Shown: piece by piece, positions 18,622-26,748 of the stretch
Layout: the number at the start of each line of letters is the position of its first letter
Numbering within the stretch: position 1 is the stretch's first letter
Assembly (NCBI RefSeq): GCF_035918095.1
Contig: NZ_CP109137.1
Coordinates: forward strand, 4,590,001 to 4,654,000
Origin: Streptomyces sp. NBC_01750
GTDB taxonomy: Bacteria; Actinomycetota; Actinomycetes; Streptomycetales; Streptomycetaceae
Direction: 5' to 3'
Length of the DNA stretch: 64,000 nt
Program-made: the position numbers and the translations under genes
Notes under the pieces: model-generated
Database searches by the model: none
Told to the model about the DNA's origin: nothing
What the model saw: the letters and a program-made list of their open reading frames with translations, nothing else

Positions 18622-20067
18622 GTGACCATGACTCAAGACACTTCACTTCGCTTCCGCGAGTTCAAGATGCCCGACGTGGGCGAGGGACTCACCGAGGCCG
18701 AGATCCTCAAGTGGTACGTCCAGCCCGGTGACACGGTGACGGACGGCCAGGTCGTCTGCGAGGTCGAGACGGCGAAGGCGGCCGTGGAGCTGCCGATCCC
18801 GTACGACGGTGTGGTGCACGAGCTGCGCTTCGAGGAGGGCACCACCGTCGACGTCGGCACCTCGATCATCACGATCGATGTGGCGCCGGGCAGCGCCGAC
18901 GCACCTGCCGAGGCAGTGGTGGAGACGCCTGTCGCGCCCGCCGCCGAGGAGGCAGCGCCCAAGGGCCGCCAGCCGGTTCTCGTCGGCTATGGCGTCGCGG
19001 AGACGTCCACCAAGCGCCGGCCGCGCAAGCCGGCTGCCGGGCAGGCTGTTCCCGACCAGCCGGCTCCCGAGGCCGCGAGCACGTACCACCAGCAGGCGCC
19101 CGCCGCCGCGGCGGTGCAGGGCGAGCTGAACGGCCACGGCGGCACCGCCACCGCGGCCCGCCCACTCGCCAAGCCCCCGGTCCGTAAGCTCGCCAAGGAC
19201 CTGGGCATCGATCTGGCGACGGTCACTCCGACCGGTCCCGACGGCGTCATCACACGGGAGGACGTCCACGCGGCGGCCGCTCCGGCTGCCGCTCCGGCGC
19301 CCGTGCCCGTACAGGCACAGCCGGAGCCGGTTCAGTCCGAGCCGTTCGCGCCTTCGGCGGGCGGTGCGCGGGAGACACGTATCCCGATCAAGGGCGTACG
19401 GAAGGCCATCGCTCAGGCGATGGTCGGCAGCGCTTTCACCGCGCCGCATGTCACGGAGTTCATCACGCTCGACGTGACGCGGACGATGAAGCTCGTCGAG
19501 GAGCTCAAGGCCGACAAGGACATGGCGGGGCTGCGGGTCAACCCGCTGCTGCTGATCGCCAAGGCGCTGCTGGTCGCCATCAAGCGCAACCCGCAGGTCA
19601 ACGCCGCCTGGGACGAGGCCAACCAGGAGATCGTGCTCAAGGAGTACGTCAACCTGGGCATCGCGGCGGCCACACCGCGTGGCCTGATCGTCCCGAACAT
19701 CAAGGACGCGCACGCCAAGACGCTGCCGGAACTGGCCGCCGCGCTGGGCGAGTTGGTCTCCACCGCCCGCGAGGGCAAGACGACTCCGGCGGCGATGCAG
19801 GGCGGCACGGTGACCATCACCAACGTCGGCGTCTTCGGCGTCGACACCGGTACGCCGATCCTGAACCCCGGCGAGTCCGCGATCCTCGCGGTCGGTGCCA
19901 TCAAGCTCCAGCCGTGGGTCCACAAGGGCAAGGTCAAGCCGCGTCAGGTCACCACGCTCGCGCTCTCCTTCGACCACCGTCTGGTCGACGGCGAGCTGGG
20001 CTCCAGGGTGCTGGCGGACGTTGCCGCGATCCTGGAGAACCCGAAGCGGCTGATCACCTGGGCCTGA
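18622..20067 (+). CDS. bkdC: Branched-chain 2-oxoacid dehydrogenase E2 (dihydrolipoyl acyltransferase)
   Basis: The core acyltransferase, 481 residues. One lipoyl domain (about 10-85) carries the lipoyl-lysine in EVETAKAAVELP. An Ala/Pro-rich linker, a peripheral subunit-binding domain (RKLAKDLGIDLATVTPTG, about 190-220), a second linker and the catalytic domain with SFDHRLVDG near residue 450 follow. The complex passes acyl groups to CoA; the E3 subunit is not encoded here. GTG 18622 and ATG 18628 are both possible starts after GAGGAG. A 15-bp hairpin about 50 bases after the stop ends the operon. Confidence 0.95.
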   Translation: MTMTQDTSLRFREFKMPDVGEGLTEAEILKWYVQPGDTVTDGQVVCEVETAKAAVELPIPYDGVVHELRFEEGTTVDVGTSIITIDVAPGSADAPAEAVVETPVAPAAEEAAPKGRQPVLVGYGVAETSTKRRPRKPAAGQAVPDQPAPEAASTYHQQAPAAAAVQGELNGHGGTATAARPLAKPPVRKLAKDLGIDLATVTPTGPDGVITREDVHAAAAPAAAPAPVPVQAQPEPVQSEPFAPSAGGARETRIPIKGVRKAIAQAMVGSAFTAPHVTEFITLDVTRTMKLVEELKADKDMAGLRVNPLLLIAKALLVAIKRNPQVNAAWDEANQEIVLKEYVNLGIAAATPRGLIVPNIKDAHAKTLPELAAALGELVSTAREGKTTPAAMQGGTVTITNVGVFGVDTGTPILNPGESAILAVGAIKLQPWVHKGKVKPRQVTTLALSFDHRLVDGELGSRVLADVAAILENPKRLITWA

Positions 20068-20117
20068 TGCATCAGGCACGATCCACAGGTCTGATGCGAC
20101 AGGTTTGAACCGCAGGT

Positions 20118-20152
20118 CACAAGGCCCGGGCGCGCGACGCCCGGGCCTTGTG
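20118..20152 (+). terminator. 15-bp hairpin ending the bkd operon
   Basis: A perfect inverted repeat (CACAAGGCCCGGGCG / CGCCCGGGCCTTGTG) with a 5-base loop lies about 50 bases after bkdC. It implies that the HAD phosphatase gene downstream has its own promoter. Confidence 0.8.
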
Positions 20153-20265
20153 GCGTGATCGTTCGGTGTGCTCGAAGGAGCAGCCCGAACTGCCCTTGTC
20201 CGTCAGCCCATGACTGGGCAGGCTCGGGCGGGGCCGCACACGATGACGGGGAATGGGGGAGCACC

Positions 20266-20958
20266 ATGACTTCTGCGCGCCGTTCGGCGTTCTTCGATGC
20301 CGACGAGACGGTGATCACTGCCAAGAGCATGTTCGCCTTTCTGCGCCACTGGATGGGTCAGAACGGAGATTCCGGTTCCGGGTACGACAGGGTCATGGCG
20401 GACATCAGATCGCTGGCCGCCGACAACGTCGACCGCATCGAGATCAATCGCACCTACTACCGGCTTTTCAAGGGCGTGCCTCAGCGGGAGCTGGTGGCGG
20501 CGGGCCGCGATTGGTACGACAGGTACCGGAACGGGCCCGGCGCATTCGTCGGGGCCACGCTCGACGCCCTGGACAGGCATCGCGCGGCCGGCGATCTGAT
20601 CTGCCTTGTCTCCGGCTCGTTCCGTGCCGTTCTCGAGCCGCTTGCCGAGGAGATCGCGGCGGAAACCATCCTGTGCACCGAGCCCGTGGTCGGCGAGGAC
20701 GGGCTCCTCACCGGTGAGGTGCACCAGCCGATGATCGGCGCGGCGAAGACCGCCGCGGTAGCCGGCGTGATCGCCGCCCACCGCCTCTCACCTGCGGATT
20801 GCTATGGATACGGCGACCATTTGTCCGACCTGGGGCTGCTGGAACAGGTCGGTAACCCGCATGTCGTCGATGTCGACCCGGCGCTGGTGGCCCTCGCGAA
20901 GGAGCGGGGCTGGCCGGTGCTGCCGGCCGCTCCCGCGGCTCTGCGACAGCGCGACTGA
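20266..20958 (+). CDS. HAD-IB family phosphatase
   Basis: A 230-residue haloacid-dehalogenase-superfamily hydrolase of the SerB-like IB subfamily. The nucleophile motif is FFDADETVIT (Asp11/Asp13), followed by motif II in CLVSGSFRAVLEP and motif III/IV in AKTAAVA and GYGDHLSDLGLL. The helical cap lies at about 20-100. It should remove phosphate from a small metabolite. ATG 20266 has a GGGGGAGC ribosome-binding site. It is flanked by hairpin terminators, so it is monocistronic. It sits at the edge of the accessory block; a phosphatase is needed in AfsA-type butenolide pathways, which makes it a candidate cluster member, but this is inference. Confidence 0.85.
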   Translation: MTSARRSAFFDADETVITAKSMFAFLRHWMGQNGDSGSGYDRVMADIRSLAADNVDRIEINRTYYRLFKGVPQRELVAAGRDWYDRYRNGPGAFVGATLDALDRHRAAGDLICLVSGSFRAVLEPLAEEIAAETILCTEPVVGEDGLLTGEVHQPMIGAAKTAAVAGVIAAHRLSPADCYGYGDHLSDLGLLEQVGNPHVVDVDPALVALAKERGWPVLPAAPAALRQRD

Positions 20959-20992
20959 CCCCCGCCCGTACCGCGGCAATTCATTCTGAATT

Positions 20993-21034
20993 AACCCCCG
21001 GAATTTTTGCGCCGGGGGTTCTTTCGTTCTCTTT
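20993..21034 (+). terminator. Rho-independent terminator after the HAD phosphatase gene
   Basis: AACCCCCGG pairs with CCGGGGGTT across an AT-rich 10-base loop, and a T-rich tract (CTTTCGTTCTCTTT) follows. This is the most canonical intrinsic terminator in the window. Confidence 0.85.
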
Positions 21035-21210
21035 CCTGCCGTGTTGCCAATTTATTAACGGAATCACCGGACGAGTCATTCGGGTATATGCATTCGGTCC
21101 AATGGTTATGCGGTAAACTTTTTAGTACCCCTTTCAAATTGTCCATGGTGAGCTATATCACATGAGATGGCTGAATCTCGTCGGTATCCTTGACTTGTGC
21201 GCGGAGTCGG
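21035..21210 (+). promoter_or_regulatory. AT-rich upstream region of the LuxR-type gene
   Basis: About 175 bases of unusually AT-rich DNA (for example AATTTATTAACGGAATC and AAACTTTTTAGTACCCC) lie between the terminator and the regulator gene. It contains no gene and is the natural place for the regulator's promoter and operators. The base composition contrasts sharply with the flanking core DNA. Confidence 0.45.
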
Positions 21211-21939
21211 ATGACCGCCGGCGCGCATCAAAGCAACAGGGGGGTAGTCTTGCTGGGCGTCTCGGAAATCAGGGAAAGAGAGATCTGTGTACGACGCGTC
21301 GTCGTGGCAATCGGGAATGGTCTGCTGCGTTACGGCGTCGAGAGGATGCTTCAACTGCCATCGGAAGTCGAGGTGCGTTCCCTGCCCGGGATCGTCGATG
21401 CGCTTTCTGACGGTCTCGACGAGGGCGACATACTCATCGCCCTGCTGGGCGAGGTCGACGATACGGTGGCTGCGAAATTACGCAGGAACGAGGAGCGCGG
21501 TGTACGCATCATGCTCCTCATCGAGGACGACGATCTCGTAGATCTGCCCAAGGTGACCGGTATCAGGGCCGGTTTCGTGAAGATCAACGGGATCAACGAG
21601 GACACTCTGAACAAGGCTCTGGATGCTGTTGCCAGGGGTAACGTGCCCATCCCTCCCGAGCTCGCTCAGGATCTGCTTCTGCTCGCGACCCGGCGCAACG
21701 ACGCTCCGCGGGGTCAGCTGAGGCTGACCCCGCGGGAGCAGGAGGCGCTTGTTCTCATGGTTGAGGGGCTGAGCAACAGGCAAATTGCCCGCCGGCTTCA
21801 GATATCTGAGCACGGTGCCAAGCGTCTGGTTGCCAATATTTTGGCAAAGATGGACTGCAACAATCGCACACTCGCTGTTTCGAGGGCGCTCCGCGAAGGC
21901 CTCTACGAGCGCTATGTGAAATCCCTGGGAATGAACTGA
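21211..21939 (+). CDS. LuxR-type regulator with degenerate receiver domain
   Basis: A transcription factor of about 242 residues with NarL-like architecture. The C-terminal LuxR HTH is clear: LRLTPREQEALVLMVEGLSN, then IARRLQISEHGAKRLVANIL. The N-terminal ~120 residues resemble a receiver fold (VVVAIGNGLLRYGVERML at the start), but the acidic pair expected at strand 1 is Ile-Gly and the strand-3 phospho-acceptor region reads ILIALLGEV with no Asp at the usual place, so it is an atypical, phosphorylation-independent regulator. Such proteins often control antibiotic clusters. Start choice is open: ATG 21211 with GGAG four bases upstream, or TTG 21250 after AGGGGGG. Confidence 0.8.
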   Translation: MTAGAHQSNRGVVLLGVSEIREREICVRRVVVAIGNGLLRYGVERMLQLPSEVEVRSLPGIVDALSDGLDEGDILIALLGEVDDTVAAKLRRNEERGVRIMLLIEDDDLVDLPKVTGIRAGFVKINGINEDTLNKALDAVARGNVPIPPELAQDLLLLATRRNDAPRGQLRLTPREQEALVLMVEGLSNRQIARRLQISEHGAKRLVANILAKMDCNNRTLAVSRALREGLYERYVKSLGMN

Positions 21940-21948
21940 CAAGACACT

Positions 21949-22893
21949 CTACGAGGGAATATCGTAGAAGGCTGAATCACCCCAGGTCGCTGTCGCAAGG
22001 TGGCCCTCGGTATCGATGCCGAGGGCCACTGGCGAACTCAGCCCGGTCATGATGGACGTGACCGAACCATCCGTCTCCACCCGCTTGATCTCACCGGCCG
22101 CGCGATCGGTGACATAAACGGAACCCGCCTTGTCGGCCACGATTCCCACGCCCAGTCCCTCGAAGTCGTCGGAGTGGGTTTCCACCGTCCCGTCACGTTT
22201 GACGCGGGACAGCACACCACCCTCGTAATTCGATACATAGATCGTTCCGTCGGCGGTCTCGACCACACCCACCGGCGTGCGCAGCCCATCGGCCACCTTG
22301 CTGCTCTTCCCGTCCGGGGAGACGCTCATGAGCTCATCGGTCGCCCGGTTGGTGACCAGCAGGTTCTGCCGGGAGTCGAAGCTGATGCCGGTCGGTGTGT
22401 GGAAGCCGGAGGCGAATCTCTCCTTCTTCCCCGCGGCCGTGGCGCGGTAGACGACATCGGCGTCGTAGTCGGCGATGTAGAGCGCGCCCTGCCCGTCCAC
22501 GGCCAGACCGGCGGGGGCCTCCAGCCCGGCGGCGTAGACGGAGCGCTTTCCGTCGCGGGTGATCCGCTCCACCGTGCCGGCGGACCAGTTGGACACGAAC
22601 ACTGAGCCGTCCCGGCCGTAGGCGAGACCGGTCGGCGACGAGAATCCGGTGTACTTCGCCCTGCCGGCCTTCACCGGCTTCCCGGCAGGCCTGCCCTTGC
22701 CACCGGCGCCGCTGCCGGCGGTGGCACCGCTGCTGCCCGTGCCGCCGGACCCGTTCGGAGGGCCGGAGGACACCGAGGAACCCGGTGTCCGCGACGCGCC
22801 GCCGCGAGCCGCGTCGTCGTCGCTTCCACAGGCCGCCACGGAGGACATCAGCAGGCCGCCCACGAGAAGCTGCGGAAGGAGTGAGGAACGCAT
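21949..22893 (-). CDS. NHL/SMP-30-like beta-propeller lipoprotein
   Basis: A 314-residue exported lipoprotein. The signal peptide ends in the lipobox VAAC (Cys about residue 20), followed by a Gly/Ser/Pro-rich linker to about residue 75. The rest is six repeated blades of the form GLAYGRDGSVFVSN ... VERITRDGKR, matching NHL/SMP-30-type propellers. These folds include lactonases and gluconolactonases as well as binding proteins. ATG 22893 follows an AGAGG site. It is the last of three same-strand genes (glycosyltransferase, 3-dehydratase, this gene), with short gaps, so it may be co-transcribed with the sugar genes. Substrate unknown. Confidence 0.8.
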   Translation of the reverse strand: MRSSLLPQLLVGGLLMSSVAACGSDDDAARGGASRTPGSSVSSGPPNGSGGTGSSGATAGSGAGGKGRPAGKPVKAGRAKYTGFSSPTGLAYGRDGSVFVSNWSAGTVERITRDGKRSVYAAGLEAPAGLAVDGQGALYIADYDADVVYRATAAGKKERFASGFHTPTGISFDSRQNLLVTNRATDELMSVSPDGKSSKVADGLRTPVGVVETADGTIYVSNYEGGVLSRVKRDGTVETHSDDFEGLGVGIVADKAGSVYVTDRAAGEIKRVETDGSVTSIMTGLSSPVALGIDTEGHLATATWGDSAFYDIPS

Positions 22894-22988
22894 GACCACC
22901 TCTTGGGGGGAGTGGATGAGTGCGCCGACAGACAACGTACGAGTTGGAGCGCACTTCATCGCAAGTGCCGACCGGAGTGCGGGACGGC

Positions 22989-24341
22989 TCAACGCCCCTT
23001 GCTGCGTACGAAATCGGTCACTGACTGGGCCATGTAGTCGATCTTCTCGTCGCTGAGGCCGGGGTGCACGCCGATCCAGAAGCTGTGCTCCGTGATGATG
23101 TCGCTGTTGGTCAGATCGCCGGCCACGCGGTAATTGGTGCCCTGGTACGCCGGGTGCCGGGTCAGATTGCCCGCGAAGACCTGACGCGTGCCGATGCTCC
23201 TCGCCTCGAGGAAGGCCACCAGCTCACGGCGGGTGAAGGGCGCGTCCGGCAGCACGGTGAGCACAAAGCCGAACCAGCTCGGCTCACTGTTCGGCGTGGC
23301 GCTCGGCAGCAGCAGACCGGGCACATCCGCCAGCGCATCGTGCAGCCGCTGCCAGTTGCGCCGGCGGGCCTCGACGAAGACGGGCAGCTTGGCCAGCTGG
23401 GTGAGGCCCAGCGCGGCCTGGCTGTCGGTCGCCTTGAGGTTGTAACCCACGTGCGAGTAGATGTACTTGTGGTCGTAACCCTCGGGCAAGGTGCCGAGCT
23501 GCCAACGGAACCGCTTGGCGCACTTGTTGTCCTCGCCGGGCGCGCACCAGCAGTCCCGGCCCCAGTCGCGCAGTGACTCGACGATGCGCGCCAGATGCAG
23601 GTCACTGGTGGAGACCACCCCGCCCTCGCCCATGGTGATGTGGTGCGCGGGATAGCAGCTGAGCGTCGACAGATCACCGAACGTTCCGGTCAGTTGGCCG
23701 TCGTAACGAGCGCCCAGCGCATCGCAGTTGTCCTCGACGAGCCACAGCTCGTGTTCCTGGGCCAGCTCCGCGATCTCGCGTGCCGCGTATGGATTTCCCA
23801 GCGTGTGGGCGAGGGAGATCGCCTTGGTCTTCGGGCCGATCGCCGCGGCGATCGTGTCGACGCTCGCGTTGTAGGTGCCGAGTTCGGTGTCCACGAACAC
23901 CGGCACCAGGCCGTTCTGCAGCACCGGGTTGACGGTGGTCGGGAAGCCCGCGGCGACCGCGATCACCTCGTCGCCCGGAACCAGCCGCCGGTCGGTGAGC
24001 TGCGGTGACGTGAGTGCGCTGATCGCCAGCAGATTGGCTGACGAGCCGGAGTTCACCAGGTGCGACTTGCGTACGCCGATGGTCTTGGAGAAGCGGCTCT
24101 CGAATTCCTGCGCGGACCTGGCCGCGACGATCCGCATCTCGAGTGCGGCCTCGACGAGCGCGACACGGTCCTCGTCGTCGAAGACCGGGCCGGAGGAGTA
24201 CAGCGGAGTGACACCGGGCACGAACGGCCGGTCCGACTCTTCGGACTGGTGGAACTTGCGTACTGCGTCGAGGAGTTGGGCTTTGGCCTCTTCGCGGCTG
24301 TCCGAGCCAGGCGCCTGGCTCTGTACGGGTGCGCTGGTCAC
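22989..24341 (-). CDS. NDP-4-keto-6-deoxyhexose 3-dehydratase (E1/RfbH type, PMP and [2Fe-2S])
   Basis: A 450-residue member of the DegT aminotransferase fold that has become a dehydratase. The PLP-binding Lys of aminotransferases is replaced by His233 in SCYPAHHITMGEGG. Cys206, Cys264, Cys266 and Cys274 reproduce exactly the C-X57-C-X1-C-X7-C spacing described for the [2Fe-2S] site of Yersinia E1. The enzyme therefore should use PMP and an iron-sulfur cluster to remove the C3 hydroxyl of a 4-keto-6-deoxy sugar nucleotide, with an E3-type reductase supplying electrons. The GTG 24341 start follows AAGGGG. The substrate is presumably the RmlA/RmlB product made by the divergent genes. Confidence 0.92.
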   Translation of the reverse strand: MTSAPVQSQAPGSDSREEAKAQLLDAVRKFHQSEESDRPFVPGVTPLYSSGPVFDDEDRVALVEAALEMRIVAARSAQEFESRFSKTIGVRKSHLVNSGSSANLLAISALTSPQLTDRRLVPGDEVIAVAAGFPTTVNPVLQNGLVPVFVDTELGTYNASVDTIAAAIGPKTKAISLAHTLGNPYAAREIAELAQEHELWLVEDNCDALGARYDGQLTGTFGDLSTLSCYPAHHITMGEGGVVSTSDLHLARIVESLRDWGRDCWCAPGEDNKCAKRFRWQLGTLPEGYDHKYIYSHVGYNLKATDSQAALGLTQLAKLPVFVEARRRNWQRLHDALADVPGLLLPSATPNSEPSWFGFVLTVLPDAPFTRRELVAFLEARSIGTRQVFAGNLTRHPAYQGTNYRVAGDLTNSDIITEHSFWIGVHPGLSDEKIDYMAQSVTDFVRSKGR

Positions 24342-24410
24342 ACTGGACCCCTTGTCTTGTCTTCGTCGGGAGAGAGAAAGCAGGGCTGATCGCGATCGGC
24401 GGTGCGGTGC

Positions 24411-24447
24411 GGGGCTGGGCTGGGCCGGGCTGGGCTGGGCTGGGCTG
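24411..24447. repeat. (GGGCT)n pentanucleotide tract
   Basis: Seven tandem GGGCT units, one with a T-to-C change, fill the gap between the glycosyltransferase stop and the dehydratase start. It is a slippage-prone tract in the presumed mRNA between the two genes. Confidence 0.75.
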
Positions 24448-24448
24448 G

Positions 24449-25591
24449 TCAGCGTGTCTCGGTTTCGAAGGCCGTCTCGAGCAGGCGGACCGTCTCCTCG
24501 AGACCGGTGCGCGCGGCGTTCGCGTGTCGCAGCCGCCACGCGACCTCCTGCAGGCCGGGGTCCTCCAGCACGCTGCGCATGGATGCCCTGATGGCCTCCG
24601 CCGAGGCCTCCTCCGGGTGCAGTACGTGCGCGGCGCCGACCGCCGCGATCCGGTCCGCGTGCTGGTACTGGACGCACATCTGCGGCAGCCCGAGCTGAGG
24701 AATTCCGGCTACGGTCGCGGCCATCGCGCTGCCCGCGCCGCCGTGGTGGATGACGGCGGTGCAGGACGGCAGCACCTGTGAGAGCGGCAGGGTGTGGATC
24801 AGCCGGGTGCGTGCCGGGCGGTCGCGCAGCTGGTCCAGCTTGATGTGGTCGCCGACCGCGATGATCACATCGATGTCGAAGGCGGTCAGCGCCTGGACGG
24901 TGCGCTGGAGCACATTGGCGTGGTCGCCACCGATCGGCGCATTGCCGAGGGTGACGAGCACCCGCGGCGCCTCGGGCTCCTCGAACAACCAGTCCGGCAT
25001 CAGGCCGGCCCCGTTGAAGGGGACGTACCGGCTGGGGACGGCGTTGGCCGGCGGGGTCCGCCACTGCAGTTCGGGCGGGCAGTTGTCGATGATCTTCCAA
25101 TGGGTGTGCGCGTCCTCGCCGAGGCCCCACTTGCGGCGCACGGGCCGCAGCGCCTCGGCGATCGGCTCGTCGACCGCGGTGTCCGCCAGCAGTCCCCAGC
25201 CGTGCAGAACCGTCGGCACGCCGATCAGGTCGGCCGCCAGGGGGGCCGCGTACTCCCAGTCGGTGCACACGATCAGATCCGGCCGCCAGGACTTCGCCAG
25301 CGCCACGGTCCGGTCCACGGTGCGCTCGGTGGCCGGCACGTAGTAGTCGATGATGTGGTCGGTCAGCTCCTCGATCGACGAGCCCTGCTGGGCCCTCCGA
25401 GTGCCGAGGTCGCCCAGCCGGAAGTCCTCGGCGACCGCCACGGACGAGATTCCCGCCTCGGCGGTGAGCCGCGCGAACCTGTCGGGCAGCGCGGCCAGTA
25501 CCTCGTGACCGGCGTTCCGCAATGCCCACAGCGTCGAAATCATTGGATAGAGATGCCCCTGGTTGGGAGCACTGGTCGCCAGAATTCGCAT
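24449..25591 (-). CDS. GT1 family glycosyltransferase (macrolide/antibiotic type)
   Basis: A 380-residue GT-B enzyme of family GT1, like those that glycosylate polyketides. The N-terminal acceptor domain starts MRILATSAPNQGHLYPM with the His that usually serves as base (His13). The C-terminal nucleotide-sugar domain has the PSPG-like stretch VIHHGGAGSAMAATVAGIPQ near residue 300 and QYQHADRIAAVGAA. It acts in the cytosol and would move a deoxysugar from dTDP onto the cluster's aglycone. The group resembles activator-dependent enzymes, but no P450-like activator gene is present here. It diverges from rmlB across 175 bases and leads a leftward operon. Confidence 0.9.
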   Translation of the reverse strand: MRILATSAPNQGHLYPMISTLWALRNAGHEVLAALPDRFARLTAEAGISSVAVAEDFRLGDLGTRRAQQGSSIEELTDHIIDYYVPATERTVDRTVALAKSWRPDLIVCTDWEYAAPLAADLIGVPTVLHGWGLLADTAVDEPIAEALRPVRRKWGLGEDAHTHWKIIDNCPPELQWRTPPANAVPSRYVPFNGAGLMPDWLFEEPEAPRVLVTLGNAPIGGDHANVLQRTVQALTAFDIDVIIAVGDHIKLDQLRDRPARTRLIHTLPLSQVLPSCTAVIHHGGAGSAMAATVAGIPQLGLPQMCVQYQHADRIAAVGAAHVLHPEEASAEAIRASMRSVLEDPGLQEVAWRLRHANAARTGLEETVRLLETAFETETR

Positions 25592-25766
25592 TGCTCGAAC
25601 ATAAGGAATCCATATTCCATCGGTCAATGCCCGCCAATTATCAGCCCTTTGGGTGTAGCCGTCTGGTGCATGCCCTCACGGGCAGCCCAGAAGCGCCTTG
25701 TCGGGCGGACGGTGGCGCTGGCAGGGTCGTCGGCAATCGTCCTCGAATGCTGGACAGGTGAATTCC

Positions 25767-26741
25767 ATGCGCATTCTGGTTACCGGCGGGGCAGGTTTCA
25801 TTGGTTCGCACTATGTGCGCAGCCTCCTCGGCACCGATCCGAACGGCGGCGCGGTGGAACGGCTCACCGTGCTCGACAAGCTGACCTACGCCGGAGACAA
25901 GAGCAATATCGCGCCACATCTGGCCGACCCTCGCCTGACATTCGTGCACGGCGACATCGTTGATCCGGAGCTGGTCGACGAGGTCATGGCCGGCCAGGAC
26001 GTCGTGGTGCACTTCGCCGCCGAATCGCACGTCGACCGGTCCATCGCCGAAGCGTCGGTCTTCGTCCGTACGAACGTGCTCGGCACAGAAGTGCTGCTCA
26101 GCGCGGCCCGACGGCATGACGTCGGCACCTTTGTGCATGTCTCCACCGACGAGGTCTACGGCTCCCTGGAGCGGGGCTCATGGCCCGAGACCGACCCGGT
26201 CGACCCCAACTCGCCCTACGCGGCCAGCAAGGCTTCCTCGGATCTGCTGGCCCTCGCCTACCACCGCACGTATGGAATGGACGTACGGATCACGCGCTGC
26301 TCCAACAACTACGGCCCGTATCAATTCCCCGAGAAGGTCATTCCTTTGTTCGTGACCAATCTGCTCGAAGGGAAGAAGGTACCGCTCTACGGCGACGGAA
26401 CGAACGTGCGCGACTGGCTGCATGTCGACGACCACTGCAGCGGAATCCGGCTGGTGGTGGAGAAGGGGCAGCCGGGTGAGATCTACAACATCGGCGGCGG
26501 ACAGGAACTGGCCAATATTGAACTGGCCGATCTGCTCCTCGATGCCCTGGGTCACGGCCGGGAAATGATCGAGTACGTCGAGGACCGCAAAGGACACGAC
26601 CGCCGCTACTCCGTGGACTGGTCGAAAGCGCGCGCGGAAATCGGCTATGAGCCCAGGCACGACTTCTCATCCGGACTCGCCGACACCATCGCCTGGTACC
26701 GGGAAAACCGCGACTGGTGGACAGCTCTGAAGAAAAGGTGA
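25767..26741 (+). CDS. rmlB: dTDP-glucose 4,6-dehydratase
   Basis: A 324-residue extended SDR that converts dTDP-glucose to dTDP-4-keto-6-deoxyglucose. The NAD motif GGAGFIGSHYVR begins at residue 8, and the catalytic set is complete: Thr/Asp/Glu in HVSTDEVYGSL and YxxxK in SPYAASKASSD. RCSNNYGPYQFPEK is the family signature. ATG 25767 is chosen because the Rossmann strand follows at once; its ribosome-binding site (GGACAGG) is weak. It is followed 7 bases later by rmlA. The product is the expected substrate of the iron-sulfur 3-dehydratase on the other strand. Confidence 0.95.
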   Translation: MRILVTGGAGFIGSHYVRSLLGTDPNGGAVERLTVLDKLTYAGDKSNIAPHLADPRLTFVHGDIVDPELVDEVMAGQDVVVHFAAESHVDRSIAEASVFVRTNVLGTEVLLSAARRHDVGTFVHVSTDEVYGSLERGSWPETDPVDPNSPYAASKASSDLLALAYHRTYGMDVRITRCSNNYGPYQFPEKVIPLFVTNLLEGKKVPLYGDGTNVRDWLHVDDHCSGIRLVVEKGQPGEIYNIGGGQELANIELADLLLDALGHGREMIEYVEDRKGHDRRYSVDWSKARAEIGYEPRHDFSSGLADTIAWYRENRDWWTALKKR

Positions 26742-26748
26742 ATCGCTG

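Noticed and set aside
22989..24341. Annotation of the DegT protein as a sugar aminotransferase
   Set aside because: The PLP lysine is replaced by histidine and the four Fe-S cysteines have E1 spacing, so it should be a dehydratase.
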